DNA of 64,000 bases from Streptomyces sp. NBS 14/10 (GTDB lineage: Bacteria > Actinomycetota > Actinomycetes > Streptomycetales > Streptomycetaceae): contig NZ_NCSM01000003.1 in the NCBI RefSeq assembly GCF_002224125.1, positions 317,747 to 381,746 of the forward strand, in the 5' to 3' direction. The notes beneath the pieces were generated by a model. It did not search any database, was not told the origin of the DNA, and was given only the letters and a program-made list of their open reading frames with translations. Shown here one piece after another: positions 41,637-53,254 of the stretch. The position numbers were made by a program, and so were the translations under genes. Every line of letters starts with the position of its first letter. Position 1 is the stretch's first letter.

Positions 41637-43015
41637 CAGAGACAGAGCCGGCATCGGGATCGGCATCGGCGTCGTCGTGGACGGGGCTCGGCTGGGGCCC
41701 GTGGCCGGAGGACGGCACCATCCCCCAGGAAGAGCTGACCGAGGCGACCGCCGAGCAGATGCGGCTGCCGAAGTCGCTGCGGCCGGTCTTCGGCGAAGGG
41801 GTGCTGCAGCGCCCGGTGTTCGACCCGTCGATGGCCCACCACGCGCGGGCGATGCGGGCCGGCGAGCCGCAGTTCGAGGACGCCGAGGCCGGCCGCCGCT
41901 GGTACGCCGCCCGCCGCCGCGCCACGGACCTCGTCCTGGCCGCCGTCGCCGACTCACCGTGGGCCGGGCATCTGGTGCTGCGCGGCAGCGTGCTGCTCAG
42001 GGCCTGGTACGGCGAGGCGGCGCGCGAGCCCGGGGACCTGGACTTCGTCGTGGTGCCCGACTCCTGGCAGCTGGAGGACGAGCGTACGGACCGGATGATC
42101 GACGGCATCGCGCGCGCCGCCGACCTCCGCGCCCGGCGCGCGGCCGGCCCGGTCCGTATCGACTCCCGGGGCGCGGTGAGCGACGAGATCTGGACGTACG
42201 ACCGCGTCCCCGGCCGCCGTCTGGTCATACCGTGGCGGGCCACGGAGGACGGCGTGCCGCCGGGCACGGTCCAGCTCGACTTCGTCTTCAACGAGCCGCT
42301 GCCCGCGCCCGCGGCCCCCACCTCGATCCCCCGCTACGCCGCCCCGGACGGACCGCCGCAGGAAAGCCCCGAGCCCCCGATCCGGCTCGACGCGGCCACG
42401 CCCGAGCTCTCCCTCGCCTGGAAGATCCTGTGGCTGATCACTGATATGCACCCCGAGGGCAAGGACCTGTACGACGCCGTCCTGCTGGCCGAGTCCACCG
42501 AGCTGAGCTTCGAGCTGCTGCGCCATGTCTTCCAGGGCGTCGAGGGCGGGTACTACGAGCGGAATCCGGTGCTCCTGGAGTGGATCGGAAGCGTCGAGGC
42601 GGACTGGTTCGAGTTCCAGAAGGACCATCCGCAGATCAAGGGCCTCCGCGGCGCCTACGTCCGCCGCCTCCTCAAGGCCCTCGCCCCCACCTTCGCCGCC
42701 CTCGACGACGGCAGCGGTGAGTCCGCCGAATACCTGGAGCGGGCGGCCTGGCTGGACCGGTGGACGCGGGACTGCCGGCCGCTGCTGGCGGACGTAGGGC
42801 TGGACGCGCTCCAGGAGCACCTGGTCGATCGGTATGTGCACGCGAAGAACGCCATCGTGATCACCCGCGAACTGCTCGGCCGCGCCGACTGCGAGATCGT
42901 GGACGCGGCCGAGATCGTGTACGCCTTCCGGTCGTTCAGCCGCAAGGCGTACGACCTGACCCAGGTCCTCGGCGACCCGGTCGAGGCGTCACGGCAGCTG
43001 GCACCGCCGCAGTGA
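41633..43015 (+). CDS. AbiEii/AbiGii-type nucleotidyltransferase-like protein
   Basis: A 460-residue protein. HLVLRGSVLLRAWYGEAAREPGDLDFVVVP contains the GS-motif and the D-x-D catalytic pair (DLD) of polymerase-beta-like nucleotidyltransferases of the AbiEii group, which as toxins transfer nucleotides to tRNA or other targets. Typical AbiEii proteins have about 250-320 residues; here a C-terminal helical extension (from about residue 270, LSLAWKILWLITDMHPEGKDLYDAVLLAE) follows. Toxin activity is not proven. It is coupled to the upstream unknown gene and ends 2 nt before a large terminator hairpin. Confidence 0.8.
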   Translation: MTETEPASGSASASSWTGLGWGPWPEDGTIPQEELTEATAEQMRLPKSLRPVFGEGVLQRPVFDPSMAHHARAMRAGEPQFEDAEAGRRWYAARRRATDLVLAAVADSPWAGHLVLRGSVLLRAWYGEAAREPGDLDFVVVPDSWQLEDERTDRMIDGIARAADLRARRAAGPVRIDSRGAVSDEIWTYDRVPGRRLVIPWRATEDGVPPGTVQLDFVFNEPLPAPAAPTSIPRYAAPDGPPQESPEPPIRLDAATPELSLAWKILWLITDMHPEGKDLYDAVLLAESTELSFELLRHVFQGVEGGYYERNPVLLEWIGSVEADWFEFQKDHPQIKGLRGAYVRRLLKALAPTFAALDDGSGESAEYLERAAWLDRWTRDCRPLLADVGLDALQEHLVDRYVHAKNAIVITRELLGRADCEIVDAAEIVYAFRSFSRKAYDLTQVLGDPVEASRQLAPPQ

Positions 43016-43016
43016 C

Positions 43017-43084
43017 TTTGCGGTGAGTACGAGACAGCGACACGCCGTCGTGTCGGCGTGTCGCTGTCTCATACTCACCGCAAA
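43017..43084. terminator. 31-bp near-perfect inverted repeat (bidirectional terminator)
   Basis: The arms 43017-43047 (tttgcggtgagtacgagaca...) and 43054-43084 (...tgtctcatactcaccgcaaa) pair over 31 bp with a single mismatch and a 6-nt loop. The AAA/TTT ends give U-rich tails on both strands. It sits between the AbiEii-like gene and mfd, which converge here, so it can stop transcription in both directions. It is unusually long for a Streptomyces terminator. Confidence 0.9.
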
Positions 43085-43099
43085 CAGAAGGCCAGACCC

Positions 43100-46633
<3,534 letters not shown>

Positions 46634-46869
46634 AAGGGGCTATTCCATCCCGGAGGCGAACAACGCGAATGGCCCGACACGTCTCACGGGCCGGGGGTCT
46701 TCCAGAGTACGGCCCCCCGCCGACAACGTCCGCCCGGTCTGCCCTACGCCGGGGCGGGGCCCGCGCTCGCGGCCGCCGTCGCTACCCGCGCTGGTGCGGG
46801 ACCCCTCCCGCGTCCGGCCTGCTAAACAGCTGCCGCAGCCACTCGCGCCCCCCTTCGAGGACGGACCTG

Positions 46870-48132
46870 ATGACGCACGACCACCCAGCACCTTCACAAG
46901 GAACCGGGCACGGCACGGCGAAACCTCGCTCGCGCCGCGCGGCAGCGCTGGTGGCGGCCCTGCTGCTGGCGGCGGTGGTGACCGGATGCGACAGCGAAGG
47001 CGGGGGCGGGGACAAGGACTCCGCGCCGCCCGCCGAACCGCGCTCGTCACGCTGGAGGTACGACTACGTCAGCGCGTCCCGTGACACGAGCCTGTTCGAT
47101 ATCGCCGTCGTGTCAAAGGACGAGGGCTGGGCCCTGGGCCGGGAGACGCGGGGGAACGGCGCCGACGCCTACGTGCTGCTGCACCGCCGCGGCTCCGCAT
47201 GGCGGCGTGCCGAGATGCCGCTGCGTCCCGTGAAGGGGGCGGAGTTCTCCAACACCAAGCTGGAAGCCTCCGGCCCCGGCAACGTGTGGCTGTTCACCGA
47301 CCAGATCGAGGCGGGCGGCATCGGCGCGAAAGGGTCACCGCAGGCCGTACGCTGGGACGGGGATCGGTGGCGCAGGACCTCGGTCGACTTCAGCGTGCTG
47401 GACGTCACCGTCCTGGGGCCCGACGACGTGTGGGCGCTGGACTCGGCGACCGGGGCCGACGGTCCCGCGGCGCACCACTGGGACGGCAAGCGCTGGACCA
47501 GGCACATCCTGCCCCACGCGGCCAATGCCCTGTCCGCGAGCGGCCCGGACGACGTCTGGGCGGCGGGCTACCACGACGGTCAGCCCGCGATCATGCACTT
47601 CGACGGGAAGAAGTGGCGGTCGGCCGCGACACCCGAGTACCGCTCCCCCAAGCCGAAGCCGGACGAGAACGCCTCACTCACCGAGATAGTCGCCATTGAC
47701 CGGGACGACGCCTGGGCGTTCGGCTCGCACAGCTACACCGTGGACGAAGACACCGCCGAGACGCACGACGAGGCGTTCGCGCTGCACTGGGACGGCAAAC
47801 GCTGGCGGAAGGCCCCGAAGGCCCTCGACAGCTCGGGGGAGATCCAGCCCTACCCCGCGATGTCGGCGACCCAGGACGGCGCGGGCGGGTTCGTCCTGGG
47901 CAGCCGGCAGCACCACACATCCGACGGCACCCTGCATGTGATCAAGGAGCCGAAGCCGGTCGCCGGCCGCTCCCAAAAGGTCACCGCGGCGGACCGGCGC
48001 CAACACTTCCAACTCAGCGACCTGCAACTGGTGCCCGGCACCCATGAGGTCTGGGCGGTCGGCTACGCCGGCGTCGAGGGCGACGACGACTTCATGCGCG
48101 GCGTGATCGCCGCCTATTCCACCGGCGGCTGA
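46870..48132 (+). CDS. beta-propeller-like lipoprotein
   Basis: A 420-residue secreted lipoprotein: basic N-terminus, hydrophobic AALVAALLLAAVVTGC with lipobox Cys, then a Ser/Gly linker. The remainder carries repeated blades of the type DDVWALD...WDGKRWTR, DDVWAAGYHDG...FDGKKWRS, DDAWAFGSHS...WDGKRWRK and HEVWAVGYAG, about one every 50-60 residues, as in outer-surface propeller proteins. No enzymatic motif is visible. ATG 46870 gives a short basic leader before the signal peptide. Function is unknown. Confidence 0.85.
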   Translation: MTHDHPAPSQGTGHGTAKPRSRRAAALVAALLLAAVVTGCDSEGGGGDKDSAPPAEPRSSRWRYDYVSASRDTSLFDIAVVSKDEGWALGRETRGNGADAYVLLHRRGSAWRRAEMPLRPVKGAEFSNTKLEASGPGNVWLFTDQIEAGGIGAKGSPQAVRWDGDRWRRTSVDFSVLDVTVLGPDDVWALDSATGADGPAAHHWDGKRWTRHILPHAANALSASGPDDVWAAGYHDGQPAIMHFDGKKWRSAATPEYRSPKPKPDENASLTEIVAIDRDDAWAFGSHSYTVDEDTAETHDEAFALHWDGKRWRKAPKALDSSGEIQPYPAMSATQDGAGGFVLGSRQHHTSDGTLHVIKEPKPVAGRSQKVTAADRRQHFQLSDLQLVPGTHEVWAVGYAGVEGDDDFMRGVIAAYSTGG

Positions 48133-48168
48133 GAACAGCGGGCCCGAAGGCCCCGGGCCGACGGCCCC

Positions 48169-48603
48169 CTACTCTTCAGCGGGTTGGCTCTTCGGGCGGT
48201 ATTGGCTCGTCAGACGGTAGACATCCTGCGAATCCGGCAGCACCTGCCCCTCGGCGTCAGCGGCCACACCCCCGCCCCTCGGATCCTCCGGCTCCCCCAC
48301 CCAGAACTGCACCGCTTCCCATGCGGAGAGGCCGGCGTCCCACGCCTCCTGCAAGCGCCCTCTCCACGCCCCTCGGGCCTCCCAACCGGCAACCCCCATG
48401 CCCCACCTGGGATAGAAGCCGGCCGCGTCCGTCGACTCCGAGGCCCAGAGGTAGCCGATCAACCGGCCGCGCAGGATGACCGGGAAGCAGTGGACGGGTT
48501 CTTGGGAGACGCCCCGGAACTCGGTCTGCTCAAGGGTCCATGGACTGAGGTCACCGAACTCCGTGGGGCGGCCCGGCCACGGCTCGTGGCGATAGTCCGG
48601 CAT
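48169..48603 (-). CDS. hypothetical Trp-rich protein
   Basis: A 144-residue soluble protein with many Trp residues (WLEQTEF-like WTLEQTEFRG, YLWASESTDAAGFYPRWGMGVAGWEARGAWRGRLQEAWDAGLSAWEAVQFW). I do not recognise the family with confidence. It ends shortly after the propeller lipoprotein gene (convergent) and lies 6 nt downstream of the MFS gene, so it may be cotranscribed with it. Confidence 0.6.
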   Translation of the reverse strand: MPDYRHEPWPGRPTEFGDLSPWTLEQTEFRGVSQEPVHCFPVILRGRLIGYLWASESTDAAGFYPRWGMGVAGWEARGAWRGRLQEAWDAGLSAWEAVQFWVGEPEDPRGGGVAADAEGQVLPDSQDVYRLTSQYRPKSQPAEE

Positions 48604-48609
48604 CTCCTC

Positions 48610-49812
48610 CTACTTCCCGTGGATCAGGCGAGAACGCCAAGCGACCAGCACCATCAACACAGCTGTCACGCCTCCGAACGTCATGACGGTCGAAACGGAC
48701 GACTGGTCGACAATGACGCCCCCGACCAACGCCCCCATTGAAAGGGTGGCCTGGAAGGACGCCGTGAACACTACGGATGACGCCTCCACCGCATGCGGCG
48801 CCGCCTTGGCGAACCACGTCTGTGAGCAGACCGGCACGGCACCGTATGCCATTCCCCAGACCGCCAGAAGGGCGATCGCACCCGCTCGCCATTGGCCGAG
48901 CACCGGCAGCAGCAGAGTCGCCGCGGAAATCATCGCCGCCGCCACCGCGAACGTGGCGCGCGGATAGCGGGCCGCGCGGGATCCGCCCACGAAGTTGCCG
49001 ACGATTCCCGCGGCTCCATAGATGAACAGGGACACCGTGATCAGGCCGGAACTCGCCCCGGTGACCTGCTCCAGGAATGGATTGATGTACGTGTACGCCC
49101 CGAAGTGCGCCAGCACGACGAGAAAAGTCGCGGCCAGCGCGAAGCGCGTATGGACACTCCGGAGCATGCCACCGAGCACCGTCAGCCGAGTCGCCTGCTC
49201 GGGTGGGAGCGGAGGAAGCACCACGAGCAGCGCGATGAAGACGGCGACGGCCAGAACTCCCATGACCACGAAAGCCATCCGCCAGGTCGTGGCATCTCCG
49301 ATGAAGGTCCCCAGCGGAACGCCGAGCACCGACCCCAGGGGCACGGACGAGAAAATAACCCCCGTCGCCCGTCCCACCCAGTCCACTGGTACGAGTCGGC
49401 TCGCCAACCCGGCCGCTATGGACCAGAACCCACCAATGGTGATCCCCACCATCACCCGGGACACCAGAACGAGCCAGTAGCTGGAGGCCGCGGCGGCAAG
49501 GAAGTTGGCCATGGCCAACAAGAGAATGAAGGCACACAGCATCAGCCGACGGTCGATTCGCGCCGTGGCCACGGTGACCAGAGGAGCGGAGAGCGCGGCC
49601 AGGAACCCGGGCATGGTCATCATCAGCCCGGCCATTCCGTCCGAGACGGTGAAGCTTGAGCCGATGGATGTCAGCAGGCCGATGGGCAGGATCTCCGTAG
49701 TGACGATGGAGAATATCCCCATCATCACCGAGACCACCGCCAGCCATGACGTCACGGCTGAGCGACGCGCTGATTCGGTGGTTCCGGCGGAAGTCGCGGT
49801 GTCTGTGAGCAT
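48610..49812 (-). CDS. MFS transporter (DHA1-type efflux)
   Basis: A 400-residue membrane protein with 12 predicted helices of the major facilitator superfamily: TEILPIGLLTSIGSSFTVSDGMAGLMMTMPGFLAALSAPLV with the loop 2-3 motif ARIDRRLMLCAF, and VFSSVPLGSVLGVPLGTFIGDATTWRMAFVVMG with motif C-like Gly pattern. The overall pattern (EILPIGLL...) fits the AraJ/YdhP sugar-drug efflux group. The upstream spacer carries a strong palindrome, so it is probably repressor-controlled. Confidence 0.9.
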   Translation of the reverse strand: MLTDTATSAGTTESARRSAVTSWLAVVSVMMGIFSIVTTEILPIGLLTSIGSSFTVSDGMAGLMMTMPGFLAALSAPLVTVATARIDRRLMLCAFILLLAMANFLAAAASSYWLVLVSRVMVGITIGGFWSIAAGLASRLVPVDWVGRATGVIFSSVPLGSVLGVPLGTFIGDATTWRMAFVVMGVLAVAVFIALLVVLPPLPPEQATRLTVLGGMLRSVHTRFALAATFLVVLAHFGAYTYINPFLEQVTGASSGLITVSLFIYGAAGIVGNFVGGSRAARYPRATFAVAAAMISAATLLLPVLGQWRAGAIALLAVWGMAYGAVPVCSQTWFAKAAPHAVEASSVVFTASFQATLSMGALVGGVIVDQSSVSTVMTFGGVTAVLMVLVAWRSRLIHGK

Positions 49813-49945
49813 GAATGTCCGCTCTTTGTCAGGCGTTCCATGAGCTGTTCGACCACCAGCTCATCAAGGACGCCCACGACATACTGGCGGGATCGCGACA
49901 CCAACGCCGCCCCAGAGGATGATGTCGCTTTCTGGCGAGCCGGAA

Positions 49946-49972
49946 TAGGCCGGTGCCGGCCTAACACTGTGT
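49946..49972 (-). promoter_or_regulatory. 18-bp palindrome plus ACACTGTGT upstream of the MFS gene
   Basis: TAGGCCGGTGCCGGCCTA (49946-49963) is a perfect inverted repeat around a TG centre and abuts a second symmetric element, ACACTGTGT (49964-49972). Both lie about 135 bp upstream of the MFS start and look like operators for a TetR- or MarR-type repressor not encoded adjacently. The spacer 49813-50245 (433 bp) between the MFS gene and the apionate operon otherwise holds no supported gene; its part near 50040-50230 is GC-rich with no feature seen. Confidence 0.5.
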
Positions 49973-50245
49973 CTACATAGCCCTCGACAGAGGCGTCAGG
50001 CCCAAAAAGCAGAACAGCAGCGGGCCTAACGCCGCCCTCTTGGTCGGCCGGGCCCGGCGGCGCCACCGCACGCCGGGCCCGGCGGCCCGCCCCCTCCCCC
50101 GTCGTTGCCGCAGTGCGCCGAGGCGCGAGACGGCGCGGCAGCCGGCCGGGGCGAATGCCGCCCAGCGGCGCGGGGCCGTAGCGCGGGCCACCAGCCGCAC
50201 CAGATCACCGCACCAGACCAGACCAGGCCACCAGCCCGAAGTGGC

Positions 50246-51121
50246 TCACGCCGCGCGGCGGATCTCCTTGATCTTGAGCATGCGCGTGATGACCTTGTCG
50301 AGCTCGTCGTCCTGGAAGACCTTCTTCCAGTCGTCACGGACGATCGACTCACGCCCGTAGTCCATCGCGATCAGGCAAGCGTCGGAGAACGGGTTGTCGC
50401 CCTTGAGCGTGTTGGCCAGAGCCACCTGCGTGTGGCCCAGGAGCATCGCGCGGGCGGCGGGCTCCGGGACGCCCACCGTGTGGACGGTCTCGTGCAGCGC
50501 CTCCGTCAGCAGCGCGCCGACCATGCAGGCGATGGTCTCGACGAGGGTCGGCTCGAGCACCGCCAGCTGCTTGACGGTGACCCAGTGGACGTCCACAACA
50601 GGCGCGTACATGGTGCGGATGACGGCCTCGGTCAGCTCGCGGGCCGCCGCGTCCTCGGACTCGAAGGCGGCGACGACCTCTTGGGGCGCGGCGATGCCGC
50701 CGAAGGTGTCGGCCCACTCCTCCTTGGTGGTGCGCTCCAGGAAGACCGAGGGGTGACAGGGGTGCGCGCAGGCGTTGGAGACGTCGTCGCGGCGGGCGAG
50801 CAGGCCGGCGTAGGCGGCGGCCGGGTCGAGGGTGAGGACGACCGCACCGGACTTCATCACCGGCACCAGCGCCTCGGAAACCGCGCCGAGGACGCGGTCG
50901 GGGACGGCCAGGATGACGACGTCCGCCTCGGCCGCGGCCTTGTCGGAGTCGATGATCTCGCGGCCCAGCTCGGCCAGGATCTCCTGGCCCTTGGGGGAGT
51001 TCTCGCTGAACAGAACGCGGAAGTCGCTCTTCTCGAGGTTCGCCGAGACGCGCAGGCCCATCTTTCCGGCGGCGCCGATGACGGCGACGGTCTTGGGCTC
51101 GTGAGCGGTGGGGGTGGTCAT
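50246..51121 (-). CDS. apnO: PGDH-like oxidoreductase, probable D-apionate oxidoisomerase
   Basis: A 291-residue NAD-dependent enzyme with Rossmann start VAVIGAAGKMGLRVSANLEKSDFRVLFSE and a phosphogluconate-dehydrogenase-like C-terminal helical domain. This architecture is that of ApnO, which oxidises and rearranges D-apionate to 3-oxo-isoapionate. The neighbouring gene fits the next step (OiaC decarboxylase), and the rest of the operon fits the erythrulose/erythrose-phosphate steps. The ATG overlaps the stop of the upstream gene (ATGA). Last gene of the operon. The exact substrate is inferred from context. Confidence 0.7.
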   Translation of the reverse strand: MTTPTAHEPKTVAVIGAAGKMGLRVSANLEKSDFRVLFSENSPKGQEILAELGREIIDSDKAAAEADVVILAVPDRVLGAVSEALVPVMKSGAVVLTLDPAAAYAGLLARRDDVSNACAHPCHPSVFLERTTKEEWADTFGGIAAPQEVVAAFESEDAAARELTEAVIRTMYAPVVDVHWVTVKQLAVLEPTLVETIACMVGALLTEALHETVHTVGVPEPAARAMLLGHTQVALANTLKGDNPFSDACLIAMDYGRESIVRDDWKKVFQDDELDKVITRMLKIKEIRRAA

Positions 51122-51945
51122 GAGGCGCTCCTCATCAGGGCATCAGGGTGCATCAGGGTGTTCAAGGTGGTGACGCTGTGCTTGGTCCACGCGTCTTCGA
51201 GCCGGGCGGTCTCCTCGAAACCGCCCTGCCAGGGGAGCCAGTGCTCCACGATCTGGTTGACGCCCCGCTCCTCGGGGCGGACCGCGCCGACCATGTGGCC
51301 GTAGTCGAGCAGGCCCTCACCCAGCGGGCAGCCGGCGAAGGTGAAGCCGACCCAGCCGTCGCGGCGGGTGAAGGAGAAGTCCTTGACGTGGATGTTGACC
51401 ACGTACGGGGCGGTGCGGTCGATGACGTCGGCGGGCCGTTCCAGGCGGGCCACGCTGTTGCCGGGGTCGAGGCAGACGCCGAGGTGCGGGCTGTCGACGC
51501 CGGTGACGACGGCCAGCAGGTCGTCCGTGGAGACCTGTTCGTATGTCTCGAGGCCCAGCGTCACCCCGCGCTCGGCGTACCCGGGCAGCGCCTCGCCCAG
51601 CAGGGCGACGGCCTCGTCCACGGTCGGCCGGTGGTCGTTGGTGTTGAGCATGGAGCGGACGAAGGTCGCGCCCAGCTTGTCCGCCAGGTCGAGGTAGCGG
51701 AGCAGATGCGCCGGGCGGACCCCGCGCGTGCCGAGCTCCAGTTGGATGCCGAGTTCCCGGGCGAGGGCGCGGAGGTCCGCCAACTCGGCATCGTCGAACG
51801 TCTCGATCAGCGGGTAGTCGCAGATCTGGAAGACGCCGACGCCCAGTTCGCGGGTGCGGTGCAGCATGTCCGGCAGCGTCAGACGCTGGGGCGCCTTGCC
51901 GGAGATCTGCCAGAAGAAGGCGTACGTGCTCAGGCCCAGGGCCAT
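51118..51945 (-). CDS. oiaC: xylose-isomerase-like TIM-barrel protein, probable 3-oxo-isoapionate decarboxylase
   Basis: A 275-residue AP-endonuclease-2/xylose-isomerase-like protein. Metal-ligand motifs: GLETYEQVS (Glu), GVCLDPGNS (Asp), NIHVKDFSF (His/Asp). It fits OiaC, which converts 3-oxo-isoapionate to L-erythrulose, as it is fused by overlap to the ApnO-like gene. ATG 51945 lies 1 nt past the TIM-like gene's stop (TGAGATG), with ggggg about 10 nt upstream. Sugar-phosphate isomerase is the alternative annotation. Confidence 0.65.
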   Translation of the reverse strand: MALGLSTYAFFWQISGKAPQRLTLPDMLHRTRELGVGVFQICDYPLIETFDDAELADLRALARELGIQLELGTRGVRPAHLLRYLDLADKLGATFVRSMLNTNDHRPTVDEAVALLGEALPGYAERGVTLGLETYEQVSTDDLLAVVTGVDSPHLGVCLDPGNSVARLERPADVIDRTAPYVVNIHVKDFSFTRRDGWVGFTFAGCPLGEGLLDYGHMVGAVRPEERGVNQIVEHWLPWQGGFEETARLEDAWTKHSVTTLNTLMHPDALMRSAS

Positions 51946-51946
51946 C

Positions 51947-52744
51947 TCACACACCCCCCGTGACAGGCGTCCCGTGCAGGGCCAGCGCCTCGTCCAGGAT
52001 CTGTTCGAACGCCGCCGGGTCGTGCGCGAAGCGGCCCAGGAAGAGCCCGCCGACCTCGGGGCCGAGCCGGGTGAGCAGACCGGGCCCCGCGCTGCCGCCG
52101 TACACGACGCGGCTGCCGGCCAGCGGCCCCCGCTCGTCGAGCCACGCGGACAGCGCGGCGCAGACCGCGCGGATGTGCTCGGGCGAGGCCGGTTCGGGCG
52201 CGCCGATGGCCCACTGGGGCTCGTACGCCACGACCAGCGGGCCGAGCACCCCCGCCCGCTCGGCGTCCGCGAGGGCGGACTCGACCTCGGCGACGCAGCG
52301 GGCGGCGGCCCGCTCCGCGTCGGTGCGCTCGGGTTCGCCGACGCACAGTACGGGCGTCAGGCCGTTGCGCAGCGCGGCGGCGGTCTTCGCGGCCACGACC
52401 GCCTCGTCCTCGTGGAAGAGGCGGCGCCGCTCGGCGTGCCCCACCTCGGCGTAGCCGCAGCCGATCTCCTTGAGCTGGGCGCCGCTGACCTCGCCGGTGT
52501 ACGGCCCGGCGTCATGGGCGCCCAGGTCCTGGGCGCCGACCCGCACCCCGGTACCGGCCAGCAGGCCGGCGACCGGGACGAGGGTGGGGAAGGAGGGGAG
52601 GGCGAACACCTCGGCCAGGCCGCCGGTGACGGCCGGGTGCCGGTCGGCGATGTCCGCGATGCGACGGCACCAGTTGAGCGTTTCGTGGTGGCCGAAGTAC
52701 ATCTTGAGGCTGACGCCGATGGTGACGGAGGCGGGTCGGGGCAT
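51947..52744 (-). CDS. lerI: triosephosphate-isomerase-like, probable L-erythrulose-1-phosphate isomerase
   Basis: A 265-residue TIM paralogue: VTIGVSLKMYFGHHETLNWCRRI in place of the canonical NWKMN start, HAERRRLFHEDEAVVAAKTAAALRNGLTPVLCVGE (catalytic His region HAERR), VAYEPQWAIGAPEPASPEHI (catalytic Glu) and VYGGSAGPGLLTRL. The divergent N-terminus separates it from glycolytic TIM. TIM paralogues beside DAK kinase and RpiB convert L-erythrulose-1-phosphate to D-erythrulose-4-phosphate (LerI/EryH). Start overlaps the rpiB-like stop (ATGA-type overlap). Confidence 0.72.
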   Translation of the reverse strand: MPRPASVTIGVSLKMYFGHHETLNWCRRIADIADRHPAVTGGLAEVFALPSFPTLVPVAGLLAGTGVRVGAQDLGAHDAGPYTGEVSGAQLKEIGCGYAEVGHAERRRLFHEDEAVVAAKTAAALRNGLTPVLCVGEPERTDAERAAARCVAEVESALADAERAGVLGPLVVAYEPQWAIGAPEPASPEHIRAVCAALSAWLDERGPLAGSRVVYGGSAGPGLLTRLGPEVGGLFLGRFAHDPAAFEQILDEALALHGTPVTGGV

Positions 52745-53253
52745 CAGGCGGCCGTGCCTTCTTCCTCGTACGCGCCCTCTTCATACGCGCACATCAGCTC
52801 GACCTTGGCCGCCGAGGCCGAGGAGGTGTCGAAGCGGTAGGTGAGCCATTCGCGCACCAGGCGCCGGGCCAGCTCCAGGCCGACGACGCGCTGGCCGAAG
52901 GTGAGGACCTGGGCGTTGTTGCTGAGGACGGCGCGCTCGACGGAGAAGCTGTCGTGGGCGGTGACCGCCCGGATGCCCTTGACCTTGTTGGCGGCGATGG
53001 CCACGCCCAGGCCCGTGCCGCACACCAGCAGCGCGCGGTCGGCCTTGCCCGCCGCGACCAGTTCGGCGGCGGCGATGGCGACCTTGGGGTAGGCGGTGTG
53101 GCCGTCGGCGTCCACGCCCACGTCCTGGACCGACTCGACCAGCTCGCTGGCCTCCAGGTCCGCCTTCAGGACCTCCTTGTAGTCGTAACCGGCGTCGTCG
53201 GAGCCGACGACGATACGGAGCTTCTCGTTCATCTGAGCCATCTCAGCTTCCAT
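52744..53253 (-). CDS. derI: RpiB/LacAB-family isomerase, probable D-erythrulose-4-phosphate isomerase
   Basis: A 169-residue RpiB-type sugar-phosphate isomerase: [96 protein letters not shown] (catalytic Cys in VCGTG, His in AHD). In erythritol and apionate pathways this homologue (DerI/EryI) makes D-erythrose-4-phosphate for the pentose phosphate pathway. Start ATG 53253 lies just past the kinase stop (TGAGATGG); ATGs at 53241 and 53232 are alternatives. Confidence 0.78.
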   Translation of the reverse strand: MEAEMAQMNEKLRIVVGSDDAGYDYKEVLKADLEASELVESVQDVGVDADGHTAYPKVAIAAAELVAAGKADRALLVCGTGLGVAIAANKVKGIRAVTAHDSFSVERAVLSNNAQVLTFGQRVVGLELARRLVREWLTYRFDTSSASAAKVELMCAYEEGAYEEEGTAA

Positions 53254-53254
53254 C

